Shown: positions 1 through 11,314 of the stretch, in pieces | Layout: each line of letters starts with the position of its first letter | Numbering within the stretch: position 1 is the stretch's first letter | Notes under the pieces: model-generated | The model's input: the letters and a program-made list of their open reading frames with translations, nothing else | Database searches by the model: none | Told to the model about the DNA's origin: nothing | Assembly (NCBI RefSeq): GCF_000020685.1 | Contig: NC_012526.1 | Span: forward strand, 2,424,001-2,488,000 | Source of the DNA: Deinococcus deserti VCD115 | Lineage (GTDB): Bacteria; Deinococcota; Deinococci; Deinococcales; Deinococcaceae | Direction of reading: 5' to 3' | Length of the DNA: 64,000 nucleotides | Program-made: the position numbers and the translations under genes

Positions 1-1
1 T

Positions 2-727
2 GACCAGCGCGTGGTCTTTGCCCGTCTGATTGACCACAGCCCGGTTGGTCTGTGGAAGGGCATGGCCTGGAACGTCCGGACCGGCACGCCTCTCCCGCTT
101 CCTGCAGCCACCCGGCCCCTGCGGGCTGACCTGTGGGTTCAGGAACAGCGACAGAACTCCGCCAGGGGCTTTCCTTTCGTGCGGCTGCGGGGCCTGACTC
201 CAGCAGGAAAGGTTCTGTGGCAGGAGCCCTGGCGACAGGACTGGTCGGCTTGGTTTCAGCCCAGCCCTGACGGCCGGAGTCTCCTGCGAATGATCACGCG
301 GCCCATTGCTGGCGCCAGCGAGCAGAGGGGGGCCGGCCTCTACCGTCTGGACCCCGGCAACGGCACGGCCTCTCCTGGCGTGACCTTACGTCCTGCTCTG
401 ACTGGACCCTACCGGGGCCTGAGACCGCTGGCGTTTGCGCCGGACCGCCGCCATGTCCTGCTGGGTGAGGGCGAAGGTGACGGCTGCGGCGCAGAGTTCC
501 ATGGCCTGCGGCTGGCTGACCTGCACACCCGCACTGAAGTCCGGCTGCCGGGTGGCCTGACATCTGGCCTGCGCCGGTCGACGGGCTGTGGTTACCCTGT
601 GCCGTTTCCGGAAGCCGCATTCACCCCTGGCACGCACGGCGCCCTGGGCCTGCTGGTCAGGGATGGGAATTCCCTCAACTGGTGGTTAGGGAAGCCGCGT
701 GATACGGCCCGTACACTGCCAAGATGA
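2..727 (+). CDS. Hypothetical protein, 5' end outside window
   Basis: Coding sequence is open to the first base of the window, so the N-terminus is missing; at least 242 residues are visible. The text is rich in short beta-type segments and turn motifs ([20 protein letters not shown]), reminiscent of TolB/WD-like beta-propeller blades, but no catalytic motif can be read. The stop codon overlaps the ATG of the following YihY gene in ATGA, so the two are translationally coupled. The GTG at 11 is only an internal possible start. Function unknown; the propeller impression is inference. Confidence 0.6.
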   Translation, partial: DQRVVFARLIDHSPVGLWKGMAWNVRTGTPLPLPAATRPLRADLWVQEQRQNSARGFPFVRLRGLTPAGKVLWQEPWRQDWSAWFQPSPDGRSLLRMITRPIAGASEQRGAGLYRLDPGNGTASPGVTLRPALTGPYRGLRPLAFAPDRRHVLLGEGEGDGCGAEFHGLRLADLHTRTEVRLPGGLTSGLRRSTGCGYPVPFPEAAFTPGTHGALGLLVRDGNSLNWWLGKPRDTARTLPR

Positions 728-1983
728 CCACTGTTCCCACCCGTCCCGGCTCCAGGCCCCGCCAGCAGGCCATGCGCCCGGCCGACCTGTTCACGGTGAT
801 CAAGGAGTCCACGCAGGCATTCGGGCAGGACAAAGCTCCCCGGCTGGCTGCGGCGATTGCCTACTACGCCATGTTCAGTGTGGCACCGCTGCTGCTGTTC
901 GCGGTGGCCATCGCCGGGCGGTTTCTGACCAACGAGGAAGTGGCCAACCAGCTGTTCGGGCCGACCGGCATGCTCGCGCGCGAACTCGGCGCAGACGCCG
1001 CAAACTTCCTGCGCTCCCTCATCCCGCAGGAGGACGCCCTTCACAAGGGCACCCTGATTGCCAGCATTGTTGGTTTTCTGACCCTGTTCATGGGGGCCAC
1101 CGGCCTGTTCGTGCAGCTGCAAGACGCCCTGAACAGCATGTGGGGCGCAGACCCCGGGCCTCCCAAGGGCCTCATGCATATGGTCCGCACACGGGTGATC
1201 TCATTTCTGATGATCGTGCTGATCGGTCTGCTGCTGTTCGTGTTCCTGGGGCTCAACACCTACCTGTCCGCCATCGCCAATGACCTGGGCGCCAGATTCG
1301 GGGCTGGCACGATCCTGGTCCGCCTGCTGACCTTTGGCCTGTCAGCCCTGTTTCTGACGCCAGTCTTTGCCGCCATCTACAAGTTTCTGCCCAGTGTGAA
1401 GCTGGAGTGGCACGAAGTGCTGGTGGGCGGAGCAATCACTGCGGCGCTGTTCACCTTGGGTCAGATTGTCATCGGTCTTTATTTCGGGCGCGCCGCCCCC
1501 GGCAGCGCCTTCGGAGCGGCTGGTGCGCTGGTGGCGCTGCTGCTCTGGATCTATTACAGCGGCATGATCTTCTTTTTCGGCGCTGAGGTGACGTGGGTGT
1601 ACTCGCAGAAGTACGGCTCACATGCGGGAGGCGCAGCCAACACAGCCAAAAAGATGGCCCTGGTTCAGAAAGGTGCGAAGATCGATCCGACGCCCAGCCC
1701 GGAAGAGCAGGCCTCCGCTGCCAACGCCGACCAGCCTGTCCGTGATTCACGGGGCCGGGTGGTCGCCGCCGGAGGGAAGGGCCGGGCCGCCGCCAACGTG
1801 CCAGGGACTACCCGCTGGCCCTTTGCCCGCCGCATCAAGCACCGGAAGCCAGCCAGGGCCAGGACCTCCGGTCTGCTGCCCAGCATGGTAGGTGCCCTCT
1901 GGAACGCTATGAGTGCTCTGCTGGCCATCCCTACGGTGCTGGTGCTGCGCCTGGTGGGTCTTGACGGCAAACCCAAAAAGTAA
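724..1983 (+). CDS. YihY/BrkB-family integral membrane protein
   Basis: 419 residues. The family's conserved entry segment is present near residues 38-65 ([19 protein letters not shown]), followed by five or so further hydrophobic helices up to about residue 290 ([20 protein letters not shown]). From about 295 to 385 the chain is polar and basic, probably disordered and cytoplasmic, and it ends with an additional hydrophobic stretch ([20 protein letters not shown]). Family members were once annotated as RNase BN but are membrane proteins of unclear role. It starts inside the stop codon of the preceding gene and is followed by a strong terminator. Confidence 0.88.
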   Translation: MTTVPTRPGSRPRQQAMRPADLFTVIKESTQAFGQDKAPRLAAAIAYYAMFSVAPLLLFAVAIAGRFLTNEEVANQLFGPTGMLARELGADAANFLRSLIPQEDALHKGTLIASIVGFLTLFMGATGLFVQLQDALNSMWGADPGPPKGLMHMVRTRVISFLMIVLIGLLLFVFLGLNTYLSAIANDLGARFGAGTILVRLLTFGLSALFLTPVFAAIYKFLPSVKLEWHEVLVGGAITAALFTLGQIVIGLYFGRAAPGSAFGAAGALVALLLWIYYSGMIFFFGAEVTWVYSQKYGSHAGGAANTAKKMALVQKGAKIDPTPSPEEQASAANADQPVRDSRGRVVAAGGKGRAAANVPGTTRWPFARRIKHRKPARARTSGLLPSMVGALWNAMSALLAIPTVLVLRLVGLDGKPKK

Positions 1984-2000
1984 CAAACGGGTTCAGTCTC

Positions 2001-2035
2001 GGGGAGCCGCATCATTGCGGCTCCCCATTTTTTGG
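2001..2035 (+). terminator. Rho-independent terminator after the YihY gene
   Basis: Perfect 10-bp stem GGGGAGCCGC / GCGGCTCCCC with a 6-base loop, followed by ATTTTTT, 18 bases after the YihY stop. The next 275 bases up to the hisA stop show no convincing gene. Confidence 0.93.
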
Positions 2036-2310
2036 TTCTGGGTTGGTATCGGGTGTGGGAAGTCGACATGGCATCGCGGCAATGTGTTTTCCCTATCAGA
2101 ACTGTAGGCCCTGTCTTGGGAGCTCCGGGTTCCTCTTCAACCTCCGAGGAGCAGGCTCTGGAACAGAGAGTTTCAGATGCGAAATACATTCTTCTGGTCT
2201 CTCCGAGGGGAGGTCAGTAATGCCGCAACTCCGGCCAGGGCAGGATCTGCCTGCGAATCCTGCAGATCAGATGGATGCCGCATACCTGGAGTTTTTACAT
2301 CCGGCCTGGG

Positions 2311-3042
2311 TTAGCTTTCCAGAATCACCGGATACGCCAGCGTGCCTTCGTAGATTGCGCGGCCCACGATGGCGCCCTCGATCCGTTCTTCCTGCAAGAG
2401 GCGAACGTCATCCATGTTGGCCACGCCGCCGCCCACAATCAGGGTGTTGATCCACAGCTGCCGGACCTGACGCATCAGCTCGCGGTTCAGGCCCTTCAGG
2501 GTGCCGTCCCGGGTGACATCGGTGAAGATCAGGAGTTCCAGGCCAGCGTCGGCCAGCCCCGGTGTCAGTTCGGCCACGTTGACTCCACTGCCCTGAGCCC
2601 AGCCGTGCGTGGCGACTTCCAGGCCGCGAGCGTCCAGGCTGACCACCACACGTTCCGGGCCATGCGCGGCGATCAGGTCAGCCACCAGCTGCGGATTCCT
2701 GACCGCTGCAGTGCCGATCACCACGCGGTGGACTCCCGCACGCAGCAGGTCCTCGGCTGCCTCCCGGTCACGGATACCCCCGCCGACCTCGACCGGAACC
2801 CCAAGCTCGCTGGTAATTTGGCGAATCACTTCACGGTTCTCGCCACGGCCGGTGGCAGCGTCCAGATCCACCAGGTGCACCAGCCCGGCGCCGCGCTCCA
2901 CCCAGTGCCGGGCGGCGTCAAGTGGAGAGTCGAAGTACACGGTCTCACGTTCGGGGTCACCCTCATACAGGCGCACGGCACGGCCGGACTGGATGTCCAC
3001 GCAGGGAATGATCAGGGGGGCAGGGGGTACAGGAGCACTCAT
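2311..3042 (-). CDS. hisA: Phosphoribosylformimino-5-aminoimidazole carboxamide ribotide isomerase
   Basis: 243 residues, the usual length for HisA, which performs the Amadori isomerisation in histidine biosynthesis (ProFAR to PRFAR). The (beta/alpha)8 fold signatures are visible: [15 protein letters not shown] with the catalytic Asp at about residue 16, the phosphate-binding VGGGIRD loop, and [13 protein letters not shown] with the second catalytic Asp. I chose the ATG at 3042 because it has a TATGCT box 6 bases upstream; the reading frame could be extended 29 codons but that extension would cover this promoter. The gene stands alone rather than in a his operon. Confidence 0.95.
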   Translation of the reverse strand: MSAPVPPAPLIIPCVDIQSGRAVRLYEGDPERETVYFDSPLDAARHWVERGAGLVHLVDLDAATGRGENREVIRQITSELGVPVEVGGGIRDREAAEDLLRAGVHRVVIGTAAVRNPQLVADLIAAHGPERVVVSLDARGLEVATHGWAQGSGVNVAELTPGLADAGLELLIFTDVTRDGTLKGLNRELMRQVRQLWINTLIVGGGVANMDDVRLLQEERIEGAIVGRAIYEGTLAYPVILES

Positions 3043-3048
3043 GCGCCG

Positions 3049-3054
3049 AGCATA
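3049..3054 (-). promoter_or_regulatory. -10 box for leaderless hisA mRNA
   Basis: TATGCT lies 6 bases upstream of the hisA ATG, which places the transcription start at or next to the start codon. No clear -35 element. Confidence 0.6.
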
Positions 3055-3088
3055 CCGGGCGGCCAACAGGTAGACCTCCCGCCCGGGG

Positions 3089-3094
3089 TAGACT
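3089..3094 (+). promoter_or_regulatory. -10 box of the divergent GT4 gene
   Basis: TAGACT ends 9 bases before the GTG start at 3104, implying a leaderless mRNA or a leader of only a few bases. It lies back to back with the hisA -10 box, so the two genes share a 61-base divergent promoter region. Confidence 0.5.
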
Positions 3095-3103
3095 GGGTTC
3101 ATC

Positions 3104-4264
3104 GTGCGAGTCGGGATTGTCACCGCCACCTACCTGCCGTCCCGCAATGGCGTGGCGACCAGCACGGCGCTGTTCGCCCGGGGCCTGCGGGAACGCGGGC
3201 ACGAGGTCCGCATTTTCGCGCCCCGCCACCCGCAGATGCCCCCACACGAGGAGGGCGTCTACCGCCTGAACAGTTCCTTTGCCGGAGCGCGCGCCCTGGG
3301 TGCCCCGGCCGACTACCCGGTCATGCTGGCTCCTGGACCACTGCTCACGTCGCGGCTCCCGCTGCGTGACCTTGACGTGCTGCATACCATGCACCCGTTT
3401 CTGGCCGGGCAGCTGGCGCGGACCTGGTCCCGGCTGAGTGGCGCGCCGGTGGTGTACACGGCGCACACCCAGTATGAGCAGTACCTGCACTACGCCCCGG
3501 TCCCCAAGCGGGTCAGCCGGGCAGTGGTGCGCCCCCATGTGGCCGCATTTGCCCGGCGGGTCGACGCCGTACTGGCGCCAGGCCGGGCCATGGTCGACAT
3601 GCTGCGCGAATATGGCTATGGCGGGCACGTCGAACTGTTTCCCAACCCGGTGGACCTGGGAGCCTTCCGCGCCGCCCAGGGGCATGCTTTCCGAGCAGAA
3701 TTCCACGTGGCGCCTGACGCGCCCCTGGTGATGTACCTGGGACGGCTGGCGCCCGAGAAGAACCTGAACACCATGCTGCGCGCCTTCGATCAGGCCCGGG
3801 CCAGTCGCCCGGAACTGCGTCTGCTGGTTGTGGGCGATGGCCCCAGCCGCGCGACAGCGCAGCTCACGGCACCGGAGGGCGTGACGTTTACCGGGCCGGT
3901 GCCCTACTCACGGGTTCCCGAAGCGCTGGCTGCCGCCGACGTGTTCCTGACTGCCAGCACCAGTGAGGTTCTACCGATGAGCATGATCGAGGCGCTGGCT
4001 GCCGGGGCGCCGCTGGTGGCCGCCCGCAGCCCCGCAGCCCTGGACCTGATCCAGGAAGGCGTCAACGGCACCGTACGCGACGCCACGCACAGTGACCTGG
4101 CCTCGGGCCTGCTACAGGCCCTGAGTCCCGAAGTGCTTCCGGTCTGGCAGACCCAGGCCCGCCACAGCGCCGCGCAGTATGACCTGCAGTCCCGTGCTGC
4201 CGACCTTGAAGCCGTGTACGAACGGGTCAGAGCCCGACCGATGCACCGAAACCCGGTGTCTTAA
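3104..4264 (+). CDS. Glycosyltransferase family 4, diacylglycerol glucosyltransferase-like
   Basis: 386 residues with the GT-B layout of GT4 enzymes. N-terminal acceptor domain begins [20 protein letters not shown], a glycine-containing loop typical of the subgroup that glycosylates diacylglycerol (MGS/1,2-diacylglycerol 3-glucosyltransferase type), with HTMHPF and [10 protein letters not shown] motifs. The C-terminal nucleotide-sugar domain has [10 protein letters not shown] and the E-x7-E motif ([12 protein letters not shown]). Start is GTG at 3104, supported by the upstream -10 box. Membrane glycolipid synthesis is the likely role, inferred from subgroup resemblance; a different acceptor cannot be excluded. 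Confidence 0.85.
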   Translation: MRVGIVTATYLPSRNGVATSTALFARGLRERGHEVRIFAPRHPQMPPHEEGVYRLNSSFAGARALGAPADYPVMLAPGPLLTSRLPLRDLDVLHTMHPFLAGQLARTWSRLSGAPVVYTAHTQYEQYLHYAPVPKRVSRAVVRPHVAAFARRVDAVLAPGRAMVDMLREYGYGGHVELFPNPVDLGAFRAAQGHAFRAEFHVAPDAPLVMYLGRLAPEKNLNTMLRAFDQARASRPELRLLVVGDGPSRATAQLTAPEGVTFTGPVPYSRVPEALAAADVFLTASTSEVLPMSMIEALAAGAPLVAARSPAALDLIQEGVNGTVRDATHSDLASGLLQALSPEVLPVWQTQARHSAAQYDLQSRAADLEAVYERVRARPMHRNPVS

Positions 4265-4457
4265 GCAGCCGCAAGAGACTTCGTTTCTTAGATGCCTGCA
4301 AACGACGAGCCCCCGCGGGACTTTGCTTTCTGAGAGCAAGGTCACGGTCGGGACGCAGAGCTGACAGCCAGTTCGCTGATGTCTGCAACCGGCTCTGCCC
4401 CGCAAGCTGAAACATTCACCATTGCAGCAGCTCTGCTTGCATCTCAGCATGAACATG

Positions 4458-4495
4458 GAAAAGCGAACTCCCCAGTCCTTTCAGACTGGGGAGTT
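4458..4495 (-). terminator. Terminator of tRNA-Leu
   Basis: On the minus strand, AACTCCCCAGTC / GACTGGGGAGTT forms a 12-bp stem with a 6-base loop, followed by CGCTTTTCC, 5 bases after the tRNA CCA end. Confidence 0.88.
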
Positions 4496-4500
4496 CCCTG

Positions 4501-4586
<86 letters not shown>

Positions 4587-4632
4587 CACTTTGGTAATTC
4601 CGCCCGCGCACGGGCGCGTTTCAGGCTCGCTT

Positions 4633-4661
4633 ACTTTACTGGGGGGGACCGGAACTGTCAA
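4633..4661 (-). promoter_or_regulatory. Sigma-70 promoter of tRNA-Leu
   Basis: Minus-strand TTGACA, 17-base spacer, TAAAGT: a near-consensus promoter whose -10 box lies about 47 bases before the mature tRNA 5' end. Confidence 0.88.
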
Positions 4662-4951
4662 GCGCGGGGGCTCGAGACTTCAGAGTCATGAAGGGCCTGC
4701 CCTCGATTTCCAGCAGCAGGAATGCGGCACTACAGTGAAAGGCGTCTTCTGCCCAGGGGGCCCAACCCACGATCAGTGAATTCTGGACCCGGCGGAAGAG
4801 TGTCGTGCGGTGGGAACGTGTAGTTCTGAAAGTCGTCTACGTGGTAGGGGTTCGTGACCTGGAACGTTCTTCGGGACAAGCTGATCTGGAAGCACAATGT
4901 TGACAGCCTGTCCTCAGAGTGACTGCGCTTCCGCGCCGGTCCTGATCGCAT

Positions 4952-5257
4952 TCAACCTGCTGTTACCGAGAAGCAGCGCACCCGCGACGTATCCAGAATC
5001 ACGCTGCCGACGATGAGCGGGAAAAGCACCGTCAACCAACGGACAGGTCGCAGTGTAATGGTGGCCAAAAACGCAGCCACAATCACACTGTTCACCGCAC
5101 CGGGAAAACGCACCTGCACAGGTCTGGCGTCCCCGCCCTATCCCGAAGGCGGGGACATCTACCGTTGCTGGTAGAGCAGGGTCTTGTAGGGCCTGTACTC
5201 ATGAAAAGAAGCGGGGTATCCCAGCAGCCCAAACAGGTCGGCTCGCTCCTCCTGCAC
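4952..5257 (-). pseudogene. Remnants of one or two degraded genes
   Basis: Two minus-strand stretches read like protein. One ends at a stop at 5159 and reads ERADLFGLLGYPASFHEY then PYKTLLYQQR, resembling the C-terminus of an enzyme. The second ends at 4952 and is hydrophobic (RFPGAVNSVIVAAFLATIT, then VLFPLIVGSVILDTSRV). Its spacing resembles the C-terminal half of PAP2 phosphatases, but the expected catalytic His and downstream HYxxD are absent. Neither has a plausible complete gene around it. The PAP2 resemblance is weak inference. Confidence 0.35.
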
Positions 5258-7336
5258 TCAGCTTGACGTGGGCTGCGGCTTCAGATGATGTTCCAGAAAG
5301 GCCCAGATATCGGCGGCCTCCTCGATGACCAGCCGGGTGGGCTTCCCCGCCCCGTGGCCGGCGCGCGTCTGGATGCGCAGCAGGGCGGGAGCCGCTCCCG
5401 TCTGACAGCGCTGAAGCTGCGCACCGAACTTGAAGGAGTGTGCCGGCACCACGCGGTCGTCGTGATCGCCAGTGGTAATCAGGGTGGCGGGATAGGAAGC
5501 AGCACGCAGGTTGTGCAGCGGCGAGTAGGCCAGCAGGGTTCCGAGCATATCCGGATCGTCGCTGCGGCCGTAATCACTCGCCCAGGCCCAGCCGATGGTG
5601 AACAGGTGATAGCGCAGCATGTCCAGCACACCGACCTGTGGCACGACAGCAGCGAACAGGTCCGGACGCTGTGTCATGCAGGCGCCCACCAGCAGGCCGC
5701 CGTTACTGCCGCCCTGAATGCCCAGATGGGCCGGACTGGTGACCCCGGTGGAAATCAGGTGCTCGGCACAGGCGATAAAGTCGTCGAAAACATTCTGCTT
5801 CTCGCCCAGGGTCCCGGCCTGATGCCAGTCCTCCCCGTATTCGCCGCCCCCACGGAGGTTGGCCTGCACATACACGCCGCCGCGTTCCAGCCAGGCCAGC
5901 CGTGATGGGTTGAAAGCTGGCGTCAGGCTGATCCCGAAGCCTCCATAGCCGTACAGCAGCGTGGGATTGCCACCCTCGCGCTTCAGGCCACGGCGCGCCA
6001 CGATAAACATGGGCACGCGCGTTCCGTCCCGGCTGACGGCAAATTCCTGACTGACCTCGAAGTCCGAGGCGTCAAACACAGGCGCCGTGTCCGAAAGAGA
6101 CTCAAGCTGCCCGTCCGGCAGGATCAGGCGGTAGGGGGTGGCGGGGCTCAGGAACGATGTGAAGGCCAGGAACACTTCCGGATCGTCGGGCAGGGCATTG
6201 AGATTGACAATCGTGCCCAGCCCGGGAAGCGGCAGCTCGCGGTGGGCCTCTCCAGTTCGGGCATGCAGGGTCAGGCGGTGGCTGGCGTCGTGAAGGGCCA
6301 CCGTCAGAAGGCCGCCGGGCACCAGCGCAGTGAAGTCCTCCTGCAGGGCGTCCGGGCCCTCTGGAATGATCTCGCGCTGCTCACCGGTCCCGACATGCCA
6401 GGTCAGAATCCGTCCGCGTGGGGCGTCGGCAGTGGTCTGCACGTACAACAGCGGACCATCGTTGCCGACCAGACGGTAGGAGGCGTGGAAGTCACTGACA
6501 AGTTCGGTGAATGGCTCGTCCGAGTGTAGTGGCCGCACCCACAGCAGATTTCTGGGATCGGTGCCCTTCCAGACATGCACCACCAGAAAGTGGCCGTCAT
6601 GCGTGACTTCAGCACGGAAGCCCCAGTCAGGCTCGTCCGGGCGCTCGATCACCACCATGTCCTCCGCCTGGGCGGCCCCCAGTTTGTGCAGCATCAGGCG
6701 CTGATGCCGGTTCGTGCCGGTCAGCGCGCCACCGTCCTGCGGGGCGTCATAGGCGGCGTAGTAGAAGCCGCTGCCGTCGGGCAGCCAGGACGCCCCGCTG
6801 AACTTGCTCCACTCCAGCCGGTCGGGCAGGTCCTCGCCGCTGGCGACGTCCCGCACCTGCCACGTGATCCAGTCACTGCCTCCACTCTGTGTGCCGTAGG
6901 CCAGCACCCGGCCGTCACGGCTGACCGAGGCGCTGCTCAGGGCGACTGTGCCGTCACTGCTCAGGGCGTTGGGGTCCAGCAGGGTTCGCCATGGACCTGT
7001 GGCGCTGGCGGAGACCTCCAGAACCGGTTGGTTAAGCAGACCTGGGTTGAACTGGCGGAAGTAGGACTCTCCCCTTTTCCAGGGAGCGCTCTCACGTGGG
7101 TAGTTCCACAGCGCGGTCAGGCGGTCACGGTAAGCCCCACGGGCGGGCAGGGTATCCAGGAACGCTGCCGTCATGCGGTTCTGTTCTGAAACCCAGGCCC
7201 TTGTTTCGGGGCTGTCCGGGTCTTCGAGCCAGCGGTAGGGATCGGGCACCTGCACGGCCTCGCCGGCCGCGTTCTGGTAGACATCCACCTGATCGTCCCT
7301 GCGGGACTCCGGATAAGTTGTGATCACGTCCCGCAT
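5258..7336 (-). CDS. Prolyl oligopeptidase family serine peptidase (S9A)
   Basis: 692 residues, typical for cytosolic prolyl oligopeptidase, which cleaves short proline-containing peptides. It opens with the family's PDPYRWLEDPDSPET segment, followed by a seven-bladed propeller region (about 75-430) and the alpha/beta-hydrolase domain. Catalytic triad readable: Ser544 in GGSNGGLL, Asp in GDHDDRVVP (about 626-627), His661 in RAGHGAG. No signal peptide. The start ATG at 7336 lies 51 bases after the cyclodeaminase-like gene, suggesting one transcript. Confidence 0.95.
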   Translation of the reverse strand: MRDVITTYPESRRDDQVDVYQNAAGEAVQVPDPYRWLEDPDSPETRAWVSEQNRMTAAFLDTLPARGAYRDRLTALWNYPRESAPWKRGESYFRQFNPGLLNQPVLEVSASATGPWRTLLDPNALSSDGTVALSSASVSRDGRVLAYGTQSGGSDWITWQVRDVASGEDLPDRLEWSKFSGASWLPDGSGFYYAAYDAPQDGGALTGTNRHQRLMLHKLGAAQAEDMVVIERPDEPDWGFRAEVTHDGHFLVVHVWKGTDPRNLLWVRPLHSDEPFTELVSDFHASYRLVGNDGPLLYVQTTADAPRGRILTWHVGTGEQREIIPEGPDALQEDFTALVPGGLLTVALHDASHRLTLHARTGEAHRELPLPGLGTIVNLNALPDDPEVFLAFTSFLSPATPYRLILPDGQLESLSDTAPVFDASDFEVSQEFAVSRDGTRVPMFIVARRGLKREGGNPTLLYGYGGFGISLTPAFNPSRLAWLERGGVYVQANLRGGGEYGEDWHQAGTLGEKQNVFDDFIACAEHLISTGVTSPAHLGIQGGSNGGLLVGACMTQRPDLFAAVVPQVGVLDMLRYHLFTIGWAWASDYGRSDDPDMLGTLLAYSPLHNLRAASYPATLITTGDHDDRVVPAHSFKFGAQLQRCQTGAAPALLRIQTRAGHGAGKPTRLVIEEAADIWAFLEHHLKPQPTSS

Positions 7337-7387
7337 GCTGCCACAGGCCGCGGCTCAGGAGCGCACGCGCGGGCCGTCAGCTCATCC

Positions 7388-8008
7388 TTACTGCAGCAGT
7401 TCACGGGTGCGGGCCAGGACCTGGGTGGCCAGAGCTTCACCGCGCGCCCCGTAGAAATCTCGCTGTTCCTCCAGAGCCCGGCGCTGCTCCTCATCCAGGT
7501 GCCGCAGATTGATGTCCAGGGTCAGCAGGCTGGCGTGCAGGCTACCCAGCAGCAGGCCAGCGCCGGCGCCCACGTCACTCTGCACCTCAGGGTGGGTCTG
7601 CTCCAGCACTCCTCCGGCCAGGGTCAACCCCTCGACAGCCACCTGTGCCACACGCAGTGGAACATCCCGCGCCTGCTGGCCGGCGCGGTCCAGGGCTGCG
7701 CGCCGGGCCTGCTTGTCCTCGTCCGTGTCCCTGGGCAGCCGGCTGGCATCCACATACGCCCGGAACACCTGGACGTCCCGGTCGGCCAGCGTGCGCAGTT
7801 CGGCCTGGAGCCCCAGCAGGCTCTCCAGCGGCTCACGCAGGGCGCTGGCCTGCTCGGGCTGCTTGCGCCGGGTAATATTCAGGGCCATACATACCAGCCC
7901 CACCCCGAAGGCCCCACTCAGTGCAGCCACCGATCCGCCGCCCGGTGTGGGCTGGTGACTGGTGGTAGCCTCAAGCAGGTCCTGTGCTGTGCGGTTCCAG
8001 AGGGTCAT
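7388..8008 (-). CDS. Cyclodeaminase/cyclohydrolase family protein (FTCD_C)
   Basis: 206 residues, a stand-alone version of the C-terminal formimidoyl-THF cyclodeaminase domain. The N-terminal TPGGGSVAALSGAFG segment and the all-helical remainder are characteristic. Possible roles are 5-formimino-THF cyclodeaminase or methenyl-THF cyclohydrolase; single-domain members are poorly assigned. A TAGAGT box 6 bases before the ATG suggests a leaderless mRNA. No histidine-degradation genes are nearby, so the substrate is open. Confidence 0.85.
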   Translation of the reverse strand: MTLWNRTAQDLLEATTSHQPTPGGGSVAALSGAFGVGLVCMALNITRRKQPEQASALREPLESLLGLQAELRTLADRDVQVFRAYVDASRLPRDTDEDKQARRAALDRAGQQARDVPLRVAQVAVEGLTLAGGVLEQTHPEVQSDVGAGAGLLLGSLHASLLTLDINLRHLDEEQRRALEEQRDFYGARGEALATQVLARTRELLQ

Positions 8009-8014
8009 ACCGGC

Positions 8015-8020
8015 ACTCTA
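8015..8020 (-). promoter_or_regulatory. -10 box for leaderless cyclodeaminase-like gene
   Basis: TAGAGT, 6 bases upstream of the ATG at 8008. Confidence 0.6.
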
Positions 8021-8037
8021 CCGGGCATTGGCCGGAC

Positions 8038-9147
8038 TCATTGCGCGGCTGAGTGTGCTGAGGCCAGACCAGAAAGCCACCAGGTCAGGAAGGCCGGGAA
8101 TCTTGCAGCCCAGGCGGCCTCATCGTGCCAGTGGCCCTCAGCGATGGTGACCTGCACCTGGGCCACCCGCGGCTGCAGCCCTGCGCCCAGCTCGTGGGTC
8201 AGGTGGACCACCTCGGCCGCCTCGGCCACGGTATGGGCCTCGTGGTCTCCCATATCCAGCCACACGCGCATGTGCGGCGCGGCGCGGCCCTCCATCCAGC
8301 GCAGCAGGGCAAAATCATCCGGCCAGATCGCCGGGCTGAACACCCCCAGCGTGCCGAAGACGTCCGGACGCCGCAGGCCACCGTACAGCGTGACCAGCCC
8401 CCCAAAGGAGGACCCGGCCAGGGCGCGGCACTCCGGGGGTACCGGGCCGAACGCGTCCTCCAGGGCCGGCAGCAGCCCAGTCTCGATCCAGTCGAGGTAT
8501 TCGTCAGCTCCAGGCTTGAATTCGTTGAGTCTGAAGGCAAACGGCACGTAGCGGCGGCTGCGCTCGGCATTGACGCTCAGGGCCGCGATCAGGCAGGGAT
8601 ATCCAGCCTCAGCACGGGCCTGCGCCGCGTCTGCAGCCCTCCAGCTCTGCCCTGAGAAACTGGGAACCTCGTCAAATACATTCTGTCCGTCATGCATGAC
8701 CAGCAGGGGCAGATCACGGCCATCATGGCCTTCCGGCCACCACAGGCGCACGGTCTGCTCACCCCAGGGCGCCGTCAGATTCCACTCCATGCGCGGCGGT
8801 CTGGACTGACTGGGCCTGCCCTTGCCCTCGCGGTCGTCCTGCCAACCTTCCAGGTTCAGGGTCACCACACCTCCCTGTTCCTGCACAGTCACAGTGTGCG
8901 CCGGGGCCCTCCCGCCCCAGGCGTCCCCTTCTTCCAGAATGTGGCCATCAGGAAGCTGCAGACGAACCTTGACGCTCAGCAGCGTCCCCGCAGCAAGCTC
9001 TGCGTCCAGCATTGCGCCCTCGCCGCTCTGGTCGAAGGTCCAGCCCTCAGGATTGCTGATCCAGCCGCGGTGTTCGCCGGTCAGGAACAGGGTACCCGGC
9101 GGCGTGCCGGGAGGCAGGGCCGGAATCAGAAACCGCAGGTGAGCCAT
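8038..9147 (-). CDS. Esterase family alpha/beta hydrolase with N-terminal carbohydrate-binding-like domain
   Basis: 369 residues from the ATG at 9147 (MAHLRFLIPALPP). About residues 1-110 form a beta-rich module with the look of a CBM20/CBM48 or enterochelin-esterase N-terminal domain (LFLTGEHRGWISNPEGW, LRLPDGH-type text). The rest is a D-type esterase: LLVMHDGQNVF, nucleophile elbow ALAGSSFGGLVT, acid in LDMGDHEAH and a late His in EGHWHDEAAW. An upstream extension of 21 codons would run into the mdh terminator, so I rejected it. Substrate unknown; a sugar or siderophore ester is plausible from the domain pairing. Confidence 0.85.
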   Translation of the reverse strand: MAHLRFLIPALPPGTPPGTLFLTGEHRGWISNPEGWTFDQSGEGAMLDAELAAGTLLSVKVRLQLPDGHILEEGDAWGGRAPAHTVTVQEQGGVVTLNLEGWQDDREGKGRPSQSRPPRMEWNLTAPWGEQTVRLWWPEGHDGRDLPLLVMHDGQNVFDEVPSFSGQSWRAADAAQARAEAGYPCLIAALSVNAERSRRYVPFAFRLNEFKPGADEYLDWIETGLLPALEDAFGPVPPECRALAGSSFGGLVTLYGGLRRPDVFGTLGVFSPAIWPDDFALLRWMEGRAAPHMRVWLDMGDHEAHTVAEAAEVVHLTHELGAGLQPRVAQVQVTIAEGHWHDEAAWAARFPAFLTWWLSGLASAHSAAQ

Positions 9148-9167
9148 GGCCCGATTCAAGCATGCAA

Positions 9168-9204
9168 AGAAAAAAAGGGGTGAGACCCGCAGGCCCCACC
9201 CCTT
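9168..9204 (-). terminator. Rho-independent terminator of mdh
   Basis: Minus-strand AAGGGGTG / CACCCCTT stem with a long loop followed by TTTTTTTC, 16 bases after the mdh stop. Confidence 0.85.
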
Positions 9205-9219
9205 CTTCACCCTGAGTTG

Positions 9220-10212
<993 letters not shown>

Positions 10213-10315
10213 GGGTATCCCTCCTGAGGATGCCATCTGTGTAATGGCTGTTCGCCTCACAATACTGCCCCTGCCTCCCAGCCGGCCGAGAGTTCCTGTC
10301 GGGGGAACAGGGGTG

Positions 10316-11137
<822 letters not shown>

Positions 11138-11143
11138 AGTCTG

Positions 11144-11149
11144 AGGCTA
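11144..11149 (-). promoter_or_regulatory. -10 box for leaderless enoyl-CoA hydratase gene
   Basis: TAGCCT, 6 bases upstream of the ATG at 11137. Confidence 0.55.
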
Positions 11150-11302
11150 ACCTCCTTGTCCTGCACAGGTATTCACGTCGGTTTTAGGCGCGTCGCCAGC
11201 CGAGGGTGCGGCCAGTAGCAGACTGGCCGACAGGATTCAAAGGCCCGAGATGAATCTGACCCGTTCATGACCTTACATGGGGACCCATGCTTCTGACTCG
11301 CC

Positions 11303-11308
11303 TATAGT
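11303..11308 (+). promoter_or_regulatory. -10 box of the ligase-like gene
   Basis: TATAGT ends 6 bases before the GTG at 11315, the same spacing as several other genes here, which favours that GTG over the TTG at 11309. Confidence 0.6.
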
Positions 11309-11314
11309 TTGCAG

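Noticed and set aside
2043..2310. Possible small gene or leader between the YihY terminator and hisA
   Set aside because: Open frames lack start signals and motifs; no riboswitch core found.
2275..3369. Long plus-strand open frame opposite hisA
   Set aside because: Antisense to a clear hisA gene, no recognisable protein motifs; open only because of high GC.
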